Assembly: GCA_021826605.1 (NCBI GenBank) | Contig: JAKAZF010000017.1 | Span: 1-14,259 of the forward strand | DNA from: Planctomycetota bacterium | GTDB taxonomy: Bacteria; Planctomycetota; Phycisphaerae; WQYP01 | Direction: 5' to 3' | Length of the DNA: 14,259 nt | Shown here: piece by piece, positions 7,001-14,138 of the stretch | How positions within the stretch are numbered: the stretch's first letter is position 1 | Layout of the letters: every line of letters begins with the position of its first letter | Made by a program: the position numbers and the translations under genes | The notes under the pieces: generated by a model | Database searches by the model: none | Told to the model about the DNA's origin: nothing | The model's input: the letters and a program-made list of their open reading frames with translations, nothing else

Positions 7001-7243
7001 ATGGATATGCCAACCCGATCAGAGTTACTTACTCGTATAACGGCCGAACCCGGGAAATGTGGAGGGCGCCCGTGTATCCGTGGTCAGCGCATGCGTGTTA
7101 CTGACGTGCTGGATTTGCTTGGATCTGGAGCAACCATCGAAGAAATTCTTGAAGATTATCCATATCTGGAGCGTGAAGATATTTTTGCGGCCATTGCGTA
7201 TGCGTCGCTTCAGACAGACCACATGGTGTTGCAAACGCGGTGA
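7001..7243 (+). CDS. DUF433 family antitoxin-like protein
   Basis: The 80-residue protein has the DUF433 signature GGRPCIRGQR (about residues 21-30), then VTDVLDLLGSGATIEEIL and DYPYLEREDI, and a short C-terminal helix. DUF433 proteins are small predicted helix-turn-helix antitoxins found next to DUF5615 PIN-like proteins, with which they are thought to form type II pairs. Here the downstream gene overlaps its stop codon (GTGA at 7240-7243). The open frame extends back to 6878, overlapping the dinB-like stop, but the extra 41 residues precede the predicted promoter and look non-native, so I start at 7001. The ribosome site is weak (GGTG about five bases upstream). Confidence 0.85.
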   Translation: MDMPTRSELLTRITAEPGKCGGRPCIRGQRMRVTDVLDLLGSGATIEEILEDYPYLEREDIFAAIAYASLQTDHMVLQTR

Positions 7244-7569
7244 AATTTTTGATTGACAACCAGTTGCCTCCGAAACTTGCGCAATGGCTTACCGAACCGG
7301 GCCACGAGGGGGTTCACCTGCAGGAGGTCGGCCTGGCCGACGCTCAAGACATCGCTGTCCTGAAGTTTGCGGCGAACAATGGGATGGTTTTGGTTTCCAA
7401 GGATGAGGATTTTCTTCACTTGGTCTTGGCTCAACCAAAGCCGTCGCAAGTTGTTTGGGTACGATTAGGAAACTGCAGAACTACAGCCCTGCTTTCCGCG
7501 TTCCGACACGCGTTGCCATTCATCACAGACGCGATTACCGCCGGGCAATCGTTGGTCGAATTGCGATGA
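7240..7569 (+). CDS. DUF5615 PIN-like protein, predicted toxin
   Basis: The 109-residue protein fits DUF5615, a PIN-like nuclease fold. The start MKFLIDNQLPPKLAQWL carries the first acidic residue (Asp6), followed by a DAQDI segment and VLVSKDEDF, where the other acidic residues of the PIN-like site lie. The GTG start at 7240 overlaps the antitoxin stop in a GTGA arrangement, implying translational coupling. Proteins of this type are predicted RNases neutralised by the DUF433 partner; activity has not been shown for this pair. The hairpin CGATGA/TCATCG over its stop codon (7564-7579) lacks a T-run of terminator type. Confidence 0.85.
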   Translation: MKFLIDNQLPPKLAQWLTEPGHEGVHLQEVGLADAQDIAVLKFAANNGMVLVSKDEDFLHLVLAQPKPSQVVWVRLGNCRTTALLSAFRHALPFITDAITAGQSLVELR

Positions 7570-7650
7570 TTTTTCATCGTATCCGTGCCTGCATCCGCGA
7601 AGTAGAGCCACCGATTCTGTTGATGTAAACACGAAAGGATATTAATCTTT

Positions 7651-8826
7651 ATGATCGAAGGAAAAGTTACCTATCTCGATAATGCCGCGACCAGTTGGCC
7701 CAAGCCGCCGGAGGTTGCCGCCGCTATGACGGAATTTCTGGCGCATGACGCCGCCAACCCGGGCCGGGCGGGCCATCGCATGGCCGTGGCGGCGGAAAAA
7801 ATGATTGACCGCGTGCGAAAACAAGTAACCGAATTCATCGGTGGAACCGATATTCACCGGCTGATATTCGCCATGAACTGCACGGACGCCCTGAATATCG
7901 CATTCAAAAGCATCCTGCGATCCGGCGATCATGTCATTACCACCATGCTGGAGCATAACAGCATCAGCCGCCCGTTGCAGGCCATGGCTGATGCGGGTTT
8001 TATAACACTCACGCGGGTGGGTTTTTCGACTCAAACCGGTGTGATTGATCCCGATGAAATTAAAAACGCGATAACACCCAAAACGCGGTTGATCGCCGTC
8101 ACCCATGCCAGCAATGTCGTCGGAACGGTTCAGCCGGCGGCGGCCATTGGAAAAATTGCTCGCGATCATGGCGTTAAATTTTTGCTCGATACCGCTCAAA
8201 CCCTCGGCACCGTTCCCGTCAATATCGCGCATGATCATATTGATCTGCTGGCGTTTCCGGGGCATAAATCGTTGCTGGGGCCAACGGGCACCGGGGGCCT
8301 ATATATCCATACCACCGTCAATATGGATGACCTGATCGCGTTTCGTGAAGGCGGCACGGGCGGTGATTCTTCCACGCCCACGCAACCGCGCTTAATGCCC
8401 TATTTTCTTGAAGGCGGCACCCCTAATACCGTGGGAATCGCCGGTCTTGGCGCAGCGACGGAATTTGTCATCAAACATGATCCCGCCAAAACGCTGGCCC
8501 ATGAGCGTGCGCTGGTGCAACGCTTTATTGATGGCGTGGCGGATATTGCCGCGTTGAGCCTCTATGGCCCCAAAGGAAAACATGCCGCCGCCAACCGCGT
8601 TGGTACCGTGAGCTTTAATGTGGAAGGCTACAGTCCGCAGGAACTCGGCGGGATTCTGGATGAATCGTTCTCCATCGCCGTGCGGCCGGGGCTGCATTGC
8701 TCACCCTACGCGCATCGCGTACTGGGCACATTTCCCGATGGCGCGGTACGCATGAGTCCGGGCCATTTCAATACGGAAGCGGATATCGATCTGTTGATTC
8801 AGGCCCTGCATGAAGTGGCCGCGTAA
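7651..8826 (+). CDS. Cysteine desulfurase (class V aminotransferase, EF2568-like)
   Basis: This 391-residue PLP enzyme removes sulfur from cysteine to form an enzyme persulfide that feeds Fe-S cluster, thiocofactor or sulfur-carrier pathways. Key residues are visible: His102 in LEHNSISRP, Asp180 and Gln183 in LLDTAQTLG, the PLP lysine Lys206 in FPGHKSLLGPTGTG, and the catalytic Cys350 in RPGLHCSPYAH. The sequence style matches the EF2568-like desulfurase family more than IscS or SufS. The start at 7651 has AAAGGA 11 bases upstream. No IscU or SufU scaffold lies beside it. Because the operon at 3335-6341 needs a sulfur donor and its E1-like enzyme has no rhodanese domain, this gene is a candidate donor, though the intervening genes and terminator mean it is not in the same transcription unit. 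Confidence 0.93.
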   Translation: MIEGKVTYLDNAATSWPKPPEVAAAMTEFLAHDAANPGRAGHRMAVAAEKMIDRVRKQVTEFIGGTDIHRLIFAMNCTDALNIAFKSILRSGDHVITTMLEHNSISRPLQAMADAGFITLTRVGFSTQTGVIDPDEIKNAITPKTRLIAVTHASNVVGTVQPAAAIGKIARDHGVKFLLDTAQTLGTVPVNIAHDHIDLLAFPGHKSLLGPTGTGGLYIHTTVNMDDLIAFREGGTGGDSSTPTQPRLMPYFLEGGTPNTVGIAGLGAATEFVIKHDPAKTLAHERALVQRFIDGVADIAALSLYGPKGKHAAANRVGTVSFNVEGYSPQELGGILDESFSIAVRPGLHCSPYAHRVLGTFPDGAVRMSPGHFNTEADIDLLIQALHEVAA

Positions 8827-8886
8827 AGGGTGGCGAAATGGCAGTGGCAGAAGGCAAAAAGGCAAAACAGCAATGTTGCTCGAGTA

Positions 8887-8914
8887 TTGACAAAATAATA
8901 CGGAAGCCTATACT
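8887..8914 (+). promoter_or_regulatory. Strong sigma70-type promoter before the ImmA-like pair
   Basis: TTGACA (8887-8892) and TATACT (8909-8914) are separated by 16 bases, close to consensus. The start would be near 8921, about 80 bases before the first gene of the pair. The leader is otherwise featureless apart from AGGAG at 8991-8995. Confidence 0.65.
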
Positions 8915-9000
8915 ACAAGCGAGTTAGTCGTGTTTCGATTTCAATGTATGGAGGCGGAAATCAAGCAATAAGATTTGCGGGAAACAGGATAGGAGTATGA

Positions 9001-9222
9001 ATGATGGCCACAAATAAATTAGCAATTGCGGTTACACCCACAAAGACGCAGCAGGAGTTCATTGACTGGTATAAATCAGAAACGTCCAAAGGGCTTAAAG
9101 ACTTGAAGTTTTTTCCGGGCGATGTATCACAATCAACCATTGATTCCTTCATTGAAGAATCCAAGGCAATCGATCACGCCATTAAGAATAAGCGGCATTC
9201 TCCTTTGCCAGACTACCTCTAA
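9001..9222 (+). CDS. Small unknown protein upstream of ImmA/IrrE-like gene
   Basis: I do not recognise this 73-residue soluble protein. It is charged, with a predicted helical middle (WYKSETSKGLKDLKFF) and ends HSPLPDYL; no helix-turn-helix, membrane segment or cysteine pair is visible. AGGAG at 8991-8995 lies five bases before ATG 9001 and eight before ATG 9004, so the true start may be the second codon. Its stop codon overlaps the ribosome site (AAGGA, 9221-9225) of the next gene, so the two are co-translated and probably work together. Partners of ImmA/IrrE proteins are usually Xre-type repressors; this one lacks that domain. The region is AT-richer than its neighbours, suggesting acquisition. 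Confidence 0.75.
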   Translation: MMATNKLAIAVTPTKTQQEFIDWYKSETSKGLKDLKFFPGDVSQSTIDSFIEESKAIDHAIKNKRHSPLPDYL

Positions 9223-9231
9223 GGACATCTG

Positions 9232-9804
9232 ATGCGGATACAAGACGTTGTCCTTATTATTAAAGAGGTGCATGACCGCCTTGAGCCACTGGACATTCCA
9301 GTACCTGTTACCAAAATAAAAGATGACTTGTCACGACACCTGGCCGTAAAATTTGATCTTTTTGACTGCGGTTCATGGGCCGGCAAACATATTTTGGGAA
9401 GATTACAGAGGTATGAAATACAAGGTGCATGCCACGCAAAAATCATCGTGGCGGACAGCTTAAATACATGCTGGACGCGATTTGTTACCTGTAAGGAACT
9501 GGCTCACCTTTATATTGATAAACACGACGAAGACTTTACGCGGGACCCGGTCGAGCTTGTTCGTTCTCTGGTTGACGCGACGATGACCATAGATAAAGAT
9601 ATTTCTTCCGAGCGATGGGCAACGATTGCGGCAATAGAACTCTTGATGCCATGGCGAAAGCGACAAACAATAATTGAAAAAATAAATGACAGGAAAAGCA
9701 ATCGCGATATTGCCCTGTTGTTCAAGATTCCAGAAAAAGTTGTCGAAATCTGGCGTTCAGCGGACTATCGGAAACTATTAACTGAAGCGTGGAACGATAT
9801 TTAG
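9232..9804 (+). CDS. ImmA/IrrE-like (DUF955) protein with degenerate HEXXH
   Basis: The 190-residue protein resembles the ImmA/IrrE metallopeptidase family, which cleaves or binds Xre-type repressors in mobile elements and stress control. The core reads TRFVTCKELAHLYID (82-96), where family members normally have AHELGH-like HEXXH. Here the first metal histidine is lysine (Lys88), while Glu89 and His92 remain. The downstream ERWATIAAIELLMPW matches the family's conserved hydrophobic helix (typically A..LLMP), and the C-terminal region resembles the usual trailing helix with KIPEKVVEIW. The protein may be catalytically dead or may use another ligand set. The start at 9232 has AAGGA six bases upstream. 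It is the second gene of an AT-rich pair with its own promoter. I am fairly sure of the family and unsure of activity. Confidence 0.7.
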   Translation: MRIQDVVLIIKEVHDRLEPLDIPVPVTKIKDDLSRHLAVKFDLFDCGSWAGKHILGRLQRYEIQGACHAKIIVADSLNTCWTRFVTCKELAHLYIDKHDEDFTRDPVELVRSLVDATMTIDKDISSERWATIAAIELLMPWRKRQTIIEKINDRKSNRDIALLFKIPEKVVEIWRSADYRKLLTEAWNDI

Positions 9805-9870
9805 TGCTCTATCAGGGGATGGAGCGTAACGTGAATATGTTTTCCTGAATCAGGACATTACGGAGCGAAT

Positions 9871-10392
9871 ATGGCGGCAGTAACACATGGTTCATCCCCA
9901 CGGGTTGCCATTCTCATGGGCAGCAAATCGGATTGGCCCTTGATGCAACATGCGGCGGATACCTTGAAATCGCTGGGTATTCCGTATGAGGCGAAAGTAA
10001 TCTCAGCTCATCGCGTGCCACTGGATACCATTGCGTATGGCCAGCAGGCCGCCGGTCGCGGCATTCAGGTCATAATCGCCGGGGCGGGTGGGGCAGCGCA
10101 TCTGGCGGGAGTTCTCTCCGCAGTCACAACGCTGCCGGTACTGGGTGTCCCCATTGACAGCTCGGCCCTCAACGGTTTGGATTCATTGTTGTCCATTGTA
10201 CAAATGCCCGGCGGCGTTCCGGTGGGAACGCTGGGCATCGGCAAAGCTGGAGCGGTCAACGCGGCCCTTCTGGCGGCGGCCATTCTGGGGCTGTCTGATC
10301 CGGCGATCGCAAAGCAATATCAGGCGTATCGCGACGCCAACTCCCAGAAAGTTCGCCGCGAAACACTTGATGACGCACCGCCAAAACCATGA
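9871..10392 (+). CDS. purE: N5-carboxyaminoimidazole ribonucleotide mutase PurE
   Basis: PurE rearranges N5-CAIR to CAIR in de novo purine synthesis. The 173-residue length suits a class I enzyme. Motifs visible are GSKSD (17-21), SAHR (45-48, with the catalytic His47), [10 protein letters not shown] (71-80) and [13 protein letters not shown]. The start at 9871 has GGAG about seven bases upstream. A small inverted repeat TCCTGA-A-TCAGGA (about 9843-9855) sits just before it, of unknown significance. The usual partner purK, which makes N5-CAIR, is not next to it here; the downstream neighbour is a methylase remnant on the other strand. Confidence 0.97.
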   Translation: MAAVTHGSSPRVAILMGSKSDWPLMQHAADTLKSLGIPYEAKVISAHRVPLDTIAYGQQAAGRGIQVIIAGAGGAAHLAGVLSAVTTLPVLGVPIDSSALNGLDSLLSIVQMPGGVPVGTLGIGKAGAVNAALLAAAILGLSDPAIAKQYQAYRDANSQKVRRETLDDAPPKP

Positions 10393-10576
10393 CATCACGT
10401 GCTCTGTCACACAGTCTTCCCCCCTCGCCTCCGTCGCGGGACATCCCATCTCCTTTTAGCCGCGTGTGCTTGCACCGCGCGTTTTGCGCGGCGGTCGTCA
10501 GTGTTGAGAAAGCAGTGACGTGGCTCGTTCCTCGTTGAGCGCAGCGTTTCATTGAAGCGCAGCGCCCTAAGCTGGT
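10393..10576. other. Non-coding stretch between purE and methylase remnant
   Basis: No gene is visible. There is a 6-bp hairpin CCGCGC-GTTTT-GCGCGG (10475-10491) and a second imperfect hairpin GCGTTTC-ATT-GAAGCGC near 10541-10557. Neither is followed by a T-run. Together they may mark the 3' ends of the two convergent genes, but a terminator call is not supported. Confidence 0.3.
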
Positions 10577-11023
10577 TCACAAGGCGAGGGAGAGCTGCCC
10601 GGTATGCTGACGCTCCTTTTTTATTTCATTCAACGGGAAATTAGCAATAAGCGCTTCGATCATCGGAGGTCTTAAATCCTCCGATGATCCGACATGGTAA
10701 AAATGCTCGCGGGTGACCAGGCTAAATCCGGGGCGGCTCCAACTACGCTCAATGGCGGCATTGGTCCTAAATTCGTTACTATGCCAAGTCGAAAGCAGAA
10801 AATCGCCACCCATTGCCGCCAGCCCGGCCGCCAAGTCGTTCTCATCCTCGTCCGACCATGAGTTGAAATAGTCCACATGCCGTCCCGCATAAGGTGGATC
10901 GACGTAGACAAAGTCTCCCGCTTCGACCGCGGTAAGCGTGTCTCGGAAATCACGCACGGTGAAAGTCCAATCGGCGGCCCGGACGATCTGCGCGATTTGA
11001 CTGACCTGATTGGTAATCTTGGA
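10577..11023 (-). pseudogene. C-terminal remnant of a Dam-type DNA adenine methylase
   Basis: The frame encodes the last half of a D12-class N6-adenine methyltransferase. It runs from KITNQV, through DFRDTL, GDFVYVDPPYAGRHVDY (with the catalytic DPPY motif), STWHSNEFRTN and EHFYHVG, to a normal-looking end at 10577. A full Dam is about 270 residues; only about 148 remain. The frame is closed by a stop at 11024-11026 right before SKITNQV, and the N-terminal FxGxG SAM-binding half is absent. The adjacent 11027-11154 encodes, in another frame, an unrecognised segment (VVDKPLEWLCQSN) that does not look like the missing part. No ribosome site is seen before an internal GTG at 10957. I read it as a dead gene left by truncation or rearrangement downstream of groEL. 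Confidence 0.8.
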
Positions 11024-11154
11024 TCACGGTGACATTGGACTGACACAACCACTCCAGCGGCTTGTCCACCACGGTTGCCGGCTTTCGCAATTTGGCGATC
11101 GCGTGGCTGCACGTCAGTAGGGTGCGTCCTTGTCGCACGATGTCGGAGAACACC

Positions 11155-11194
11155 AATAAAAAAAAGCCCGCGCGGTTTTGAAGCCGCGCGGGCT
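11155..11194 (-). terminator. Intrinsic terminator of the groES-groEL operon
   Basis: An 11-bp perfect stem (11184-11194 with 11165-11175, AGCCCGCGCGG/CCGCGCGGGCT) with an 8-base loop is followed on the minus strand by a run of T residues (complement of 11155-11164, interrupted by one A). It lies about 48 bases after the groEL stop codon. Confidence 0.92.
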
Positions 11195-11241
11195 GTTATG
11201 TACAAAACGCTCGATCAGGCCGAGGCGTTCATTGACGATTA

Positions 11242-12864
11242 TCAATACTCATCGGAATGATCGGCGGCACCGGCCTTCTTGTCATCCTTCTTGGGCAGAT
11301 CGCTGATGACCGCATCGGTGGTCAGCAGCAGGCTGGCGATGGAGGCCGCGTTGGTCAGAGCTGTGCGTTCCACCTTGGTTGGAACAATCACGCCCATCTT
11401 GATCATATCGCCGTACTCATGGGTCAAGGCGTTGAAACCAAAGTTGGTATCACCGGATTCTTGAACCTTCTGGGCCACGATGCTGCCATCGACGCCGGCA
11501 TTTTCGGAAATCTGCTTGATCGGAGCAAACAGCGCCCGCTTGACGATATCGGCACCGATCTTTTCATCGCCGTCAAGTTTGAGTTTGTCGATGGACGGAA
11601 TCGCCCGCAGGACGCTCACCCCGCCGCCGGGGAGAATGCCTTCTTCCACCGCCGCGCGGCAGGCATGAAGGGCGTCTTCCACACGGGCCTTCTTTTCCTT
11701 CATGGCCGCTTCCGTGGCCGCGCCGACTTTGATCAGCGCCACGCCGCCGGCCAGTTTGGCCAGACGTTCCTGGAGCTTCTCGCGGTCATAATCGCTGGTG
11801 GTGCGATCCATTTCATTCTTGATCTGTTCAATGCGGCCCTTGATGGCGTCGGATTTCCCGGCACCTTCAATAATGGTCGTGGTTTCCTTTTCGATATGCA
11901 CTTTCTTGGCCCGGCCAAGGTCTTTGAGTTCCAGCGTCTCCAGTGAAACGCCCAACTCCTCAAAAATGGCCTTGCCGCCGGTGACAATCGCAATGTCTTC
12001 CAGCATGGCCTTGCGGCGATCACCAAACCCTGGGGCCTTCACCGCCACAACTTTCAATGTGCCGCGGAGCTTATTGACCACCAGTGTGGCCAGCGCTTCG
12101 CCTTCCACATCCTCGGCGATGATCAGCAAGGCCTTGCCCGCCTCGGCAACCTTGCCGAGAATCGGGAGCATATCCTTGATGGCGCTGATCTTCTTTTCCT
12201 GGATCAGAATGTAGCAATCTTCAAACGTCGCGTCCATGGTTTTTGGATCCGCGAAGTGCGGGGAAATATAGCCCTTATCAAATTGCAAACCTTCCACGAG
12301 TTCCACCGCCGTGTCCAGCCCCTTGCCTTCCTCCACGGTGATCACGCCGTCTTTGCCGACCTTATCCATGGCATCGGCGATCATCTGGCCGATCTGGGAA
12401 TCCTGATTGGCGGAACTGGTACCCACCTGGGCGATCTGTCTGGAATTCTCAACTTTCACCGAGATATTCTTGAGATAACCCAGCACCGCGTCCACCGCCC
12501 TTTCAATGCCGCGCTTCAATTGCGTGGGATTGGCACCGGCGGTGACGTTGCGGAGGCCCTCTTCATAAATGGCTTCCGCATAAACCGTGGCGGTGGTGGT
12601 ACCATCGCCGGCCACCGTGCTGGTCTTGCTGGCCACCTCTTTGACCAACTGTGCACCGAGGTTTTCAAACGGATCTTCCAGTTCAATTTCCTTGGCCACG
12701 GTCACGCCGTCCTTGGTGACGGTCGGGCTGCCGAAGGATTTTTCAATGACCACGTTGCGCCCCGAAGGCCCCAGTGTCACTTTGACGGCTTTGGCCAGGG
12801 TATGCACACCACGCCGAATCGCTTCGCGGGCCACTGTATCAAATTCAATCATCTTTGCGGACAT
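11242..12864 (-). CDS. groEL: Chaperonin GroEL (Hsp60, Cpn60)
   Basis: GroEL forms the double-ring ATP-driven folding chamber capped by GroES. The 540 residues start MSAKMIEFD and keep [10 protein letters not shown], Asp52 in [19 protein letters not shown] (86-91, with Asp87) and EEGILPGGG near the C-terminus. Asp52 and Asp87 match the E. coli numbering of ATPase residues. The C-terminal tail ends [12 protein letters not shown] instead of the GGM repeats typical of many GroELs, so the chamber floor is different. The start at 12864 has GGAG about eight bases upstream. groES lies 70 bases upstream, and a strong terminator follows, so this is a bicistronic operon. A single groEL is seen in this window; whether others exist elsewhere is unknown. 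Confidence 0.99.
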   Translation of the reverse strand: MSAKMIEFDTVAREAIRRGVHTLAKAVKVTLGPSGRNVVIEKSFGSPTVTKDGVTVAKEIELEDPFENLGAQLVKEVASKTSTVAGDGTTTATVYAEAIYEEGLRNVTAGANPTQLKRGIERAVDAVLGYLKNISVKVENSRQIAQVGTSSANQDSQIGQMIADAMDKVGKDGVITVEEGKGLDTAVELVEGLQFDKGYISPHFADPKTMDATFEDCYILIQEKKISAIKDMLPILGKVAEAGKALLIIAEDVEGEALATLVVNKLRGTLKVVAVKAPGFGDRRKAMLEDIAIVTGGKAIFEELGVSLETLELKDLGRAKKVHIEKETTTIIEGAGKSDAIKGRIEQIKNEMDRTTSDYDREKLQERLAKLAGGVALIKVGAATEAAMKEKKARVEDALHACRAAVEEGILPGGGVSVLRAIPSIDKLKLDGDEKIGADIVKRALFAPIKQISENAGVDGSIVAQKVQESGDTNFGFNALTHEYGDMIKMGVIVPTKVERTALTNAASIASLLLTTDAVISDLPKKDDKKAGAADHSDEY

Positions 12865-12934
12865 CGTTAATTTCTCCGTAACAAAAGGTCTTACTTATTA
12901 TTCGGTTGCCGGTTCGCTGGAATCGGCACCGGCG

Positions 12935-13228
12935 TTATTCAACAACTGCCAGAACTTCATCTTCGCTGAGAATCAACAGTTCATCACCGCCCACCTTAAT
13001 TTCGGTGCCGGCATAACTGGCGAAAATCACTTCATCGCCCTTTTTCACCTGGAACTTGGCGCGCTCGCCGTTGTCCAGCAATTTTCCATCACCAACCGCT
13101 AAAACTTTGCCGCGCTTCGGCTTTTCCTTGGCCGTTTCCGGCAGCACGATACCACTTTTGGTAACGCCTTCCGCTTCCAGCCGTTTGAGAAGAATTTTGT
13201 CGCCGAGGGGACGAACGCCAACACCCAT
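12935..13228 (-). CDS. groES: Co-chaperonin GroES (Hsp10, Cpn10)
   Basis: GroES is the seven-subunit lid of GroEL. The 97-residue product has the family start [14 protein letters not shown], a mobile-loop region ([17 protein letters not shown], about 18-34), [12 protein letters not shown] and the ending [12 protein letters not shown]. The start is placed at 13228, where AGGAG lies eight bases upstream; the frame is open for nine more codons to 13255, but that ATG has no ribosome site. The 100-base region between this gene and the receiver-like gene upstream contains no CIRCE inverted repeat and no clear sigma32 motif, so the promoter could be there or upstream of the receiver-like gene. Confidence 0.98.
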   Translation of the reverse strand: MGVGVRPLGDKILLKRLEAEGVTKSGIVLPETAKEKPKRGKVLAVGDGKLLDNGERAKFQVKKGDEVIFASYAGTEIKVGGDELLILSEDEVLAVVE

Positions 13229-13328
13229 AGTATAAACTCCTAAAAAAGCACCCAATGAACTTCAAACAAAATTTTCCGAGCACCACCCGCGGATGTCGGT
13301 ATTGGTTCATCTCTATTTCACCGGCCAA

Positions 13329-13784
13329 TTACGATGGCCACTGATCTCCATAAAACCGCCGTAATGCCCGGGCCATGGTGTCCAGCAATTCATTGACATC
13401 CACCGGCTCGGGTAACACGGAGAACACATTTCTCCGCAAGGCCTCCCGCATGAAGCGATCCGACCATTGCGTCGAAAGCACAATCACCAGCGGCGCGGAT
13501 TCACCTGGCCCTTCAGTCGGCCGAACCCTTTCTATTAATCGTAACAGCGTTGAAAAATCCACATGCGCGTCCGGGTCTTCCGTCAACCGGGAGTCCAGAA
13601 CCATCACGTGTATCTCATAACGCTGCACCAGGCTTTCGGTTTCCGCCCAGTTGCGTGCCAGAAACGTCTGCACCCGCATGGGTTCCAACAGTCGCGACAC
13701 CGTCTGCGGCCATTCTATGGCCGGACGAAACCCCCGCCATTGCGGCTGGGTCATCAGAAGATTTAATCGCGACCTGTGTTCCAT
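13329..13784 (-). CDS. Degenerate response-regulator receiver-like protein
   Basis: The 151-residue protein looks like a single CheY-like receiver fold with altered active site. Asp64 in VMVLDSRL sits where the phosphoacceptor aspartate would be, and LVIVLST (99-105) supplies a Ser/Thr-like position. However, the usual lysine before proline (LxKP) is glutamate here (LPEPVD, Glu126-Pro127), and no acidic pair is evident near the N-terminus. No output domain is attached. The gene ends 100 bases before groES on the same strand and could be co-transcribed with it. The start at 13784 has only a weak ribosome site. It may be a phosphorylation-independent protein-interaction module; the function is unknown. 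Confidence 0.7.
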   Translation of the reverse strand: MEHRSRLNLLMTQPQWRGFRPAIEWPQTVSRLLEPMRVQTFLARNWAETESLVQRYEIHVMVLDSRLTEDPDAHVDFSTLLRLIERVRPTEGPGESAPLVIVLSTQWSDRFMREALRRNVFSVLPEPVDVNELLDTMARALRRFYGDQWPS

Positions 13785-14133
13785 GACTCATGGCAAACCT
13801 TTTTCCGTATACGTCTCCAACAACGTTCCACAAGACTTACTAGCAAAGGCCGTACCGGAATGATTCTACCGCCGCATGCGCGTTCATAAGTGTAATCAAT
13901 AGCGTATGTTACGAATAATTCATGAGGAACGAAAAATTCCGCATCAAGCGGGTTTTGGCCTGCCACTTCTGAAGCGCGATCGCGCCATTTCTGCCGTCTT
14001 GGCAGAGAAGGGCGGTTGCGCCGGAACGCTCAACGGGTACTGATTCGCGGTCACCAATGGGCAATACAAATTGGTGTAAGGCATCGCGAAGAAATAACGT
14101 GAACAATTATGGCGCAGGAATTTTGACCGCCGG
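13785..14133. other. Intergenic stretch without a supported gene
   Basis: Only short frames with no family resemblance occur here. A possible minus-strand promoter for the receiver-like gene is TTGTGG with TATACG 16 bases later (within about 13809-13836), of weak quality. A palindrome GCGCGATCGCGC lies near 13975-13986 and a 6-bp hairpin TCTGCC/GGCAGA near 13999-14015. None is strong evidence of function. Confidence 0.35.
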
Positions 14134-14138
14134 CTAGT

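Noticed and set aside
13229..13328. CIRCE operator or sigma32 promoter before groES
   Set aside because: No TTAGCACTC/GAGTGCTAA inverted repeat and no convincing CTTGAA/CCCCAT pair were found; absence by eye is not proof.
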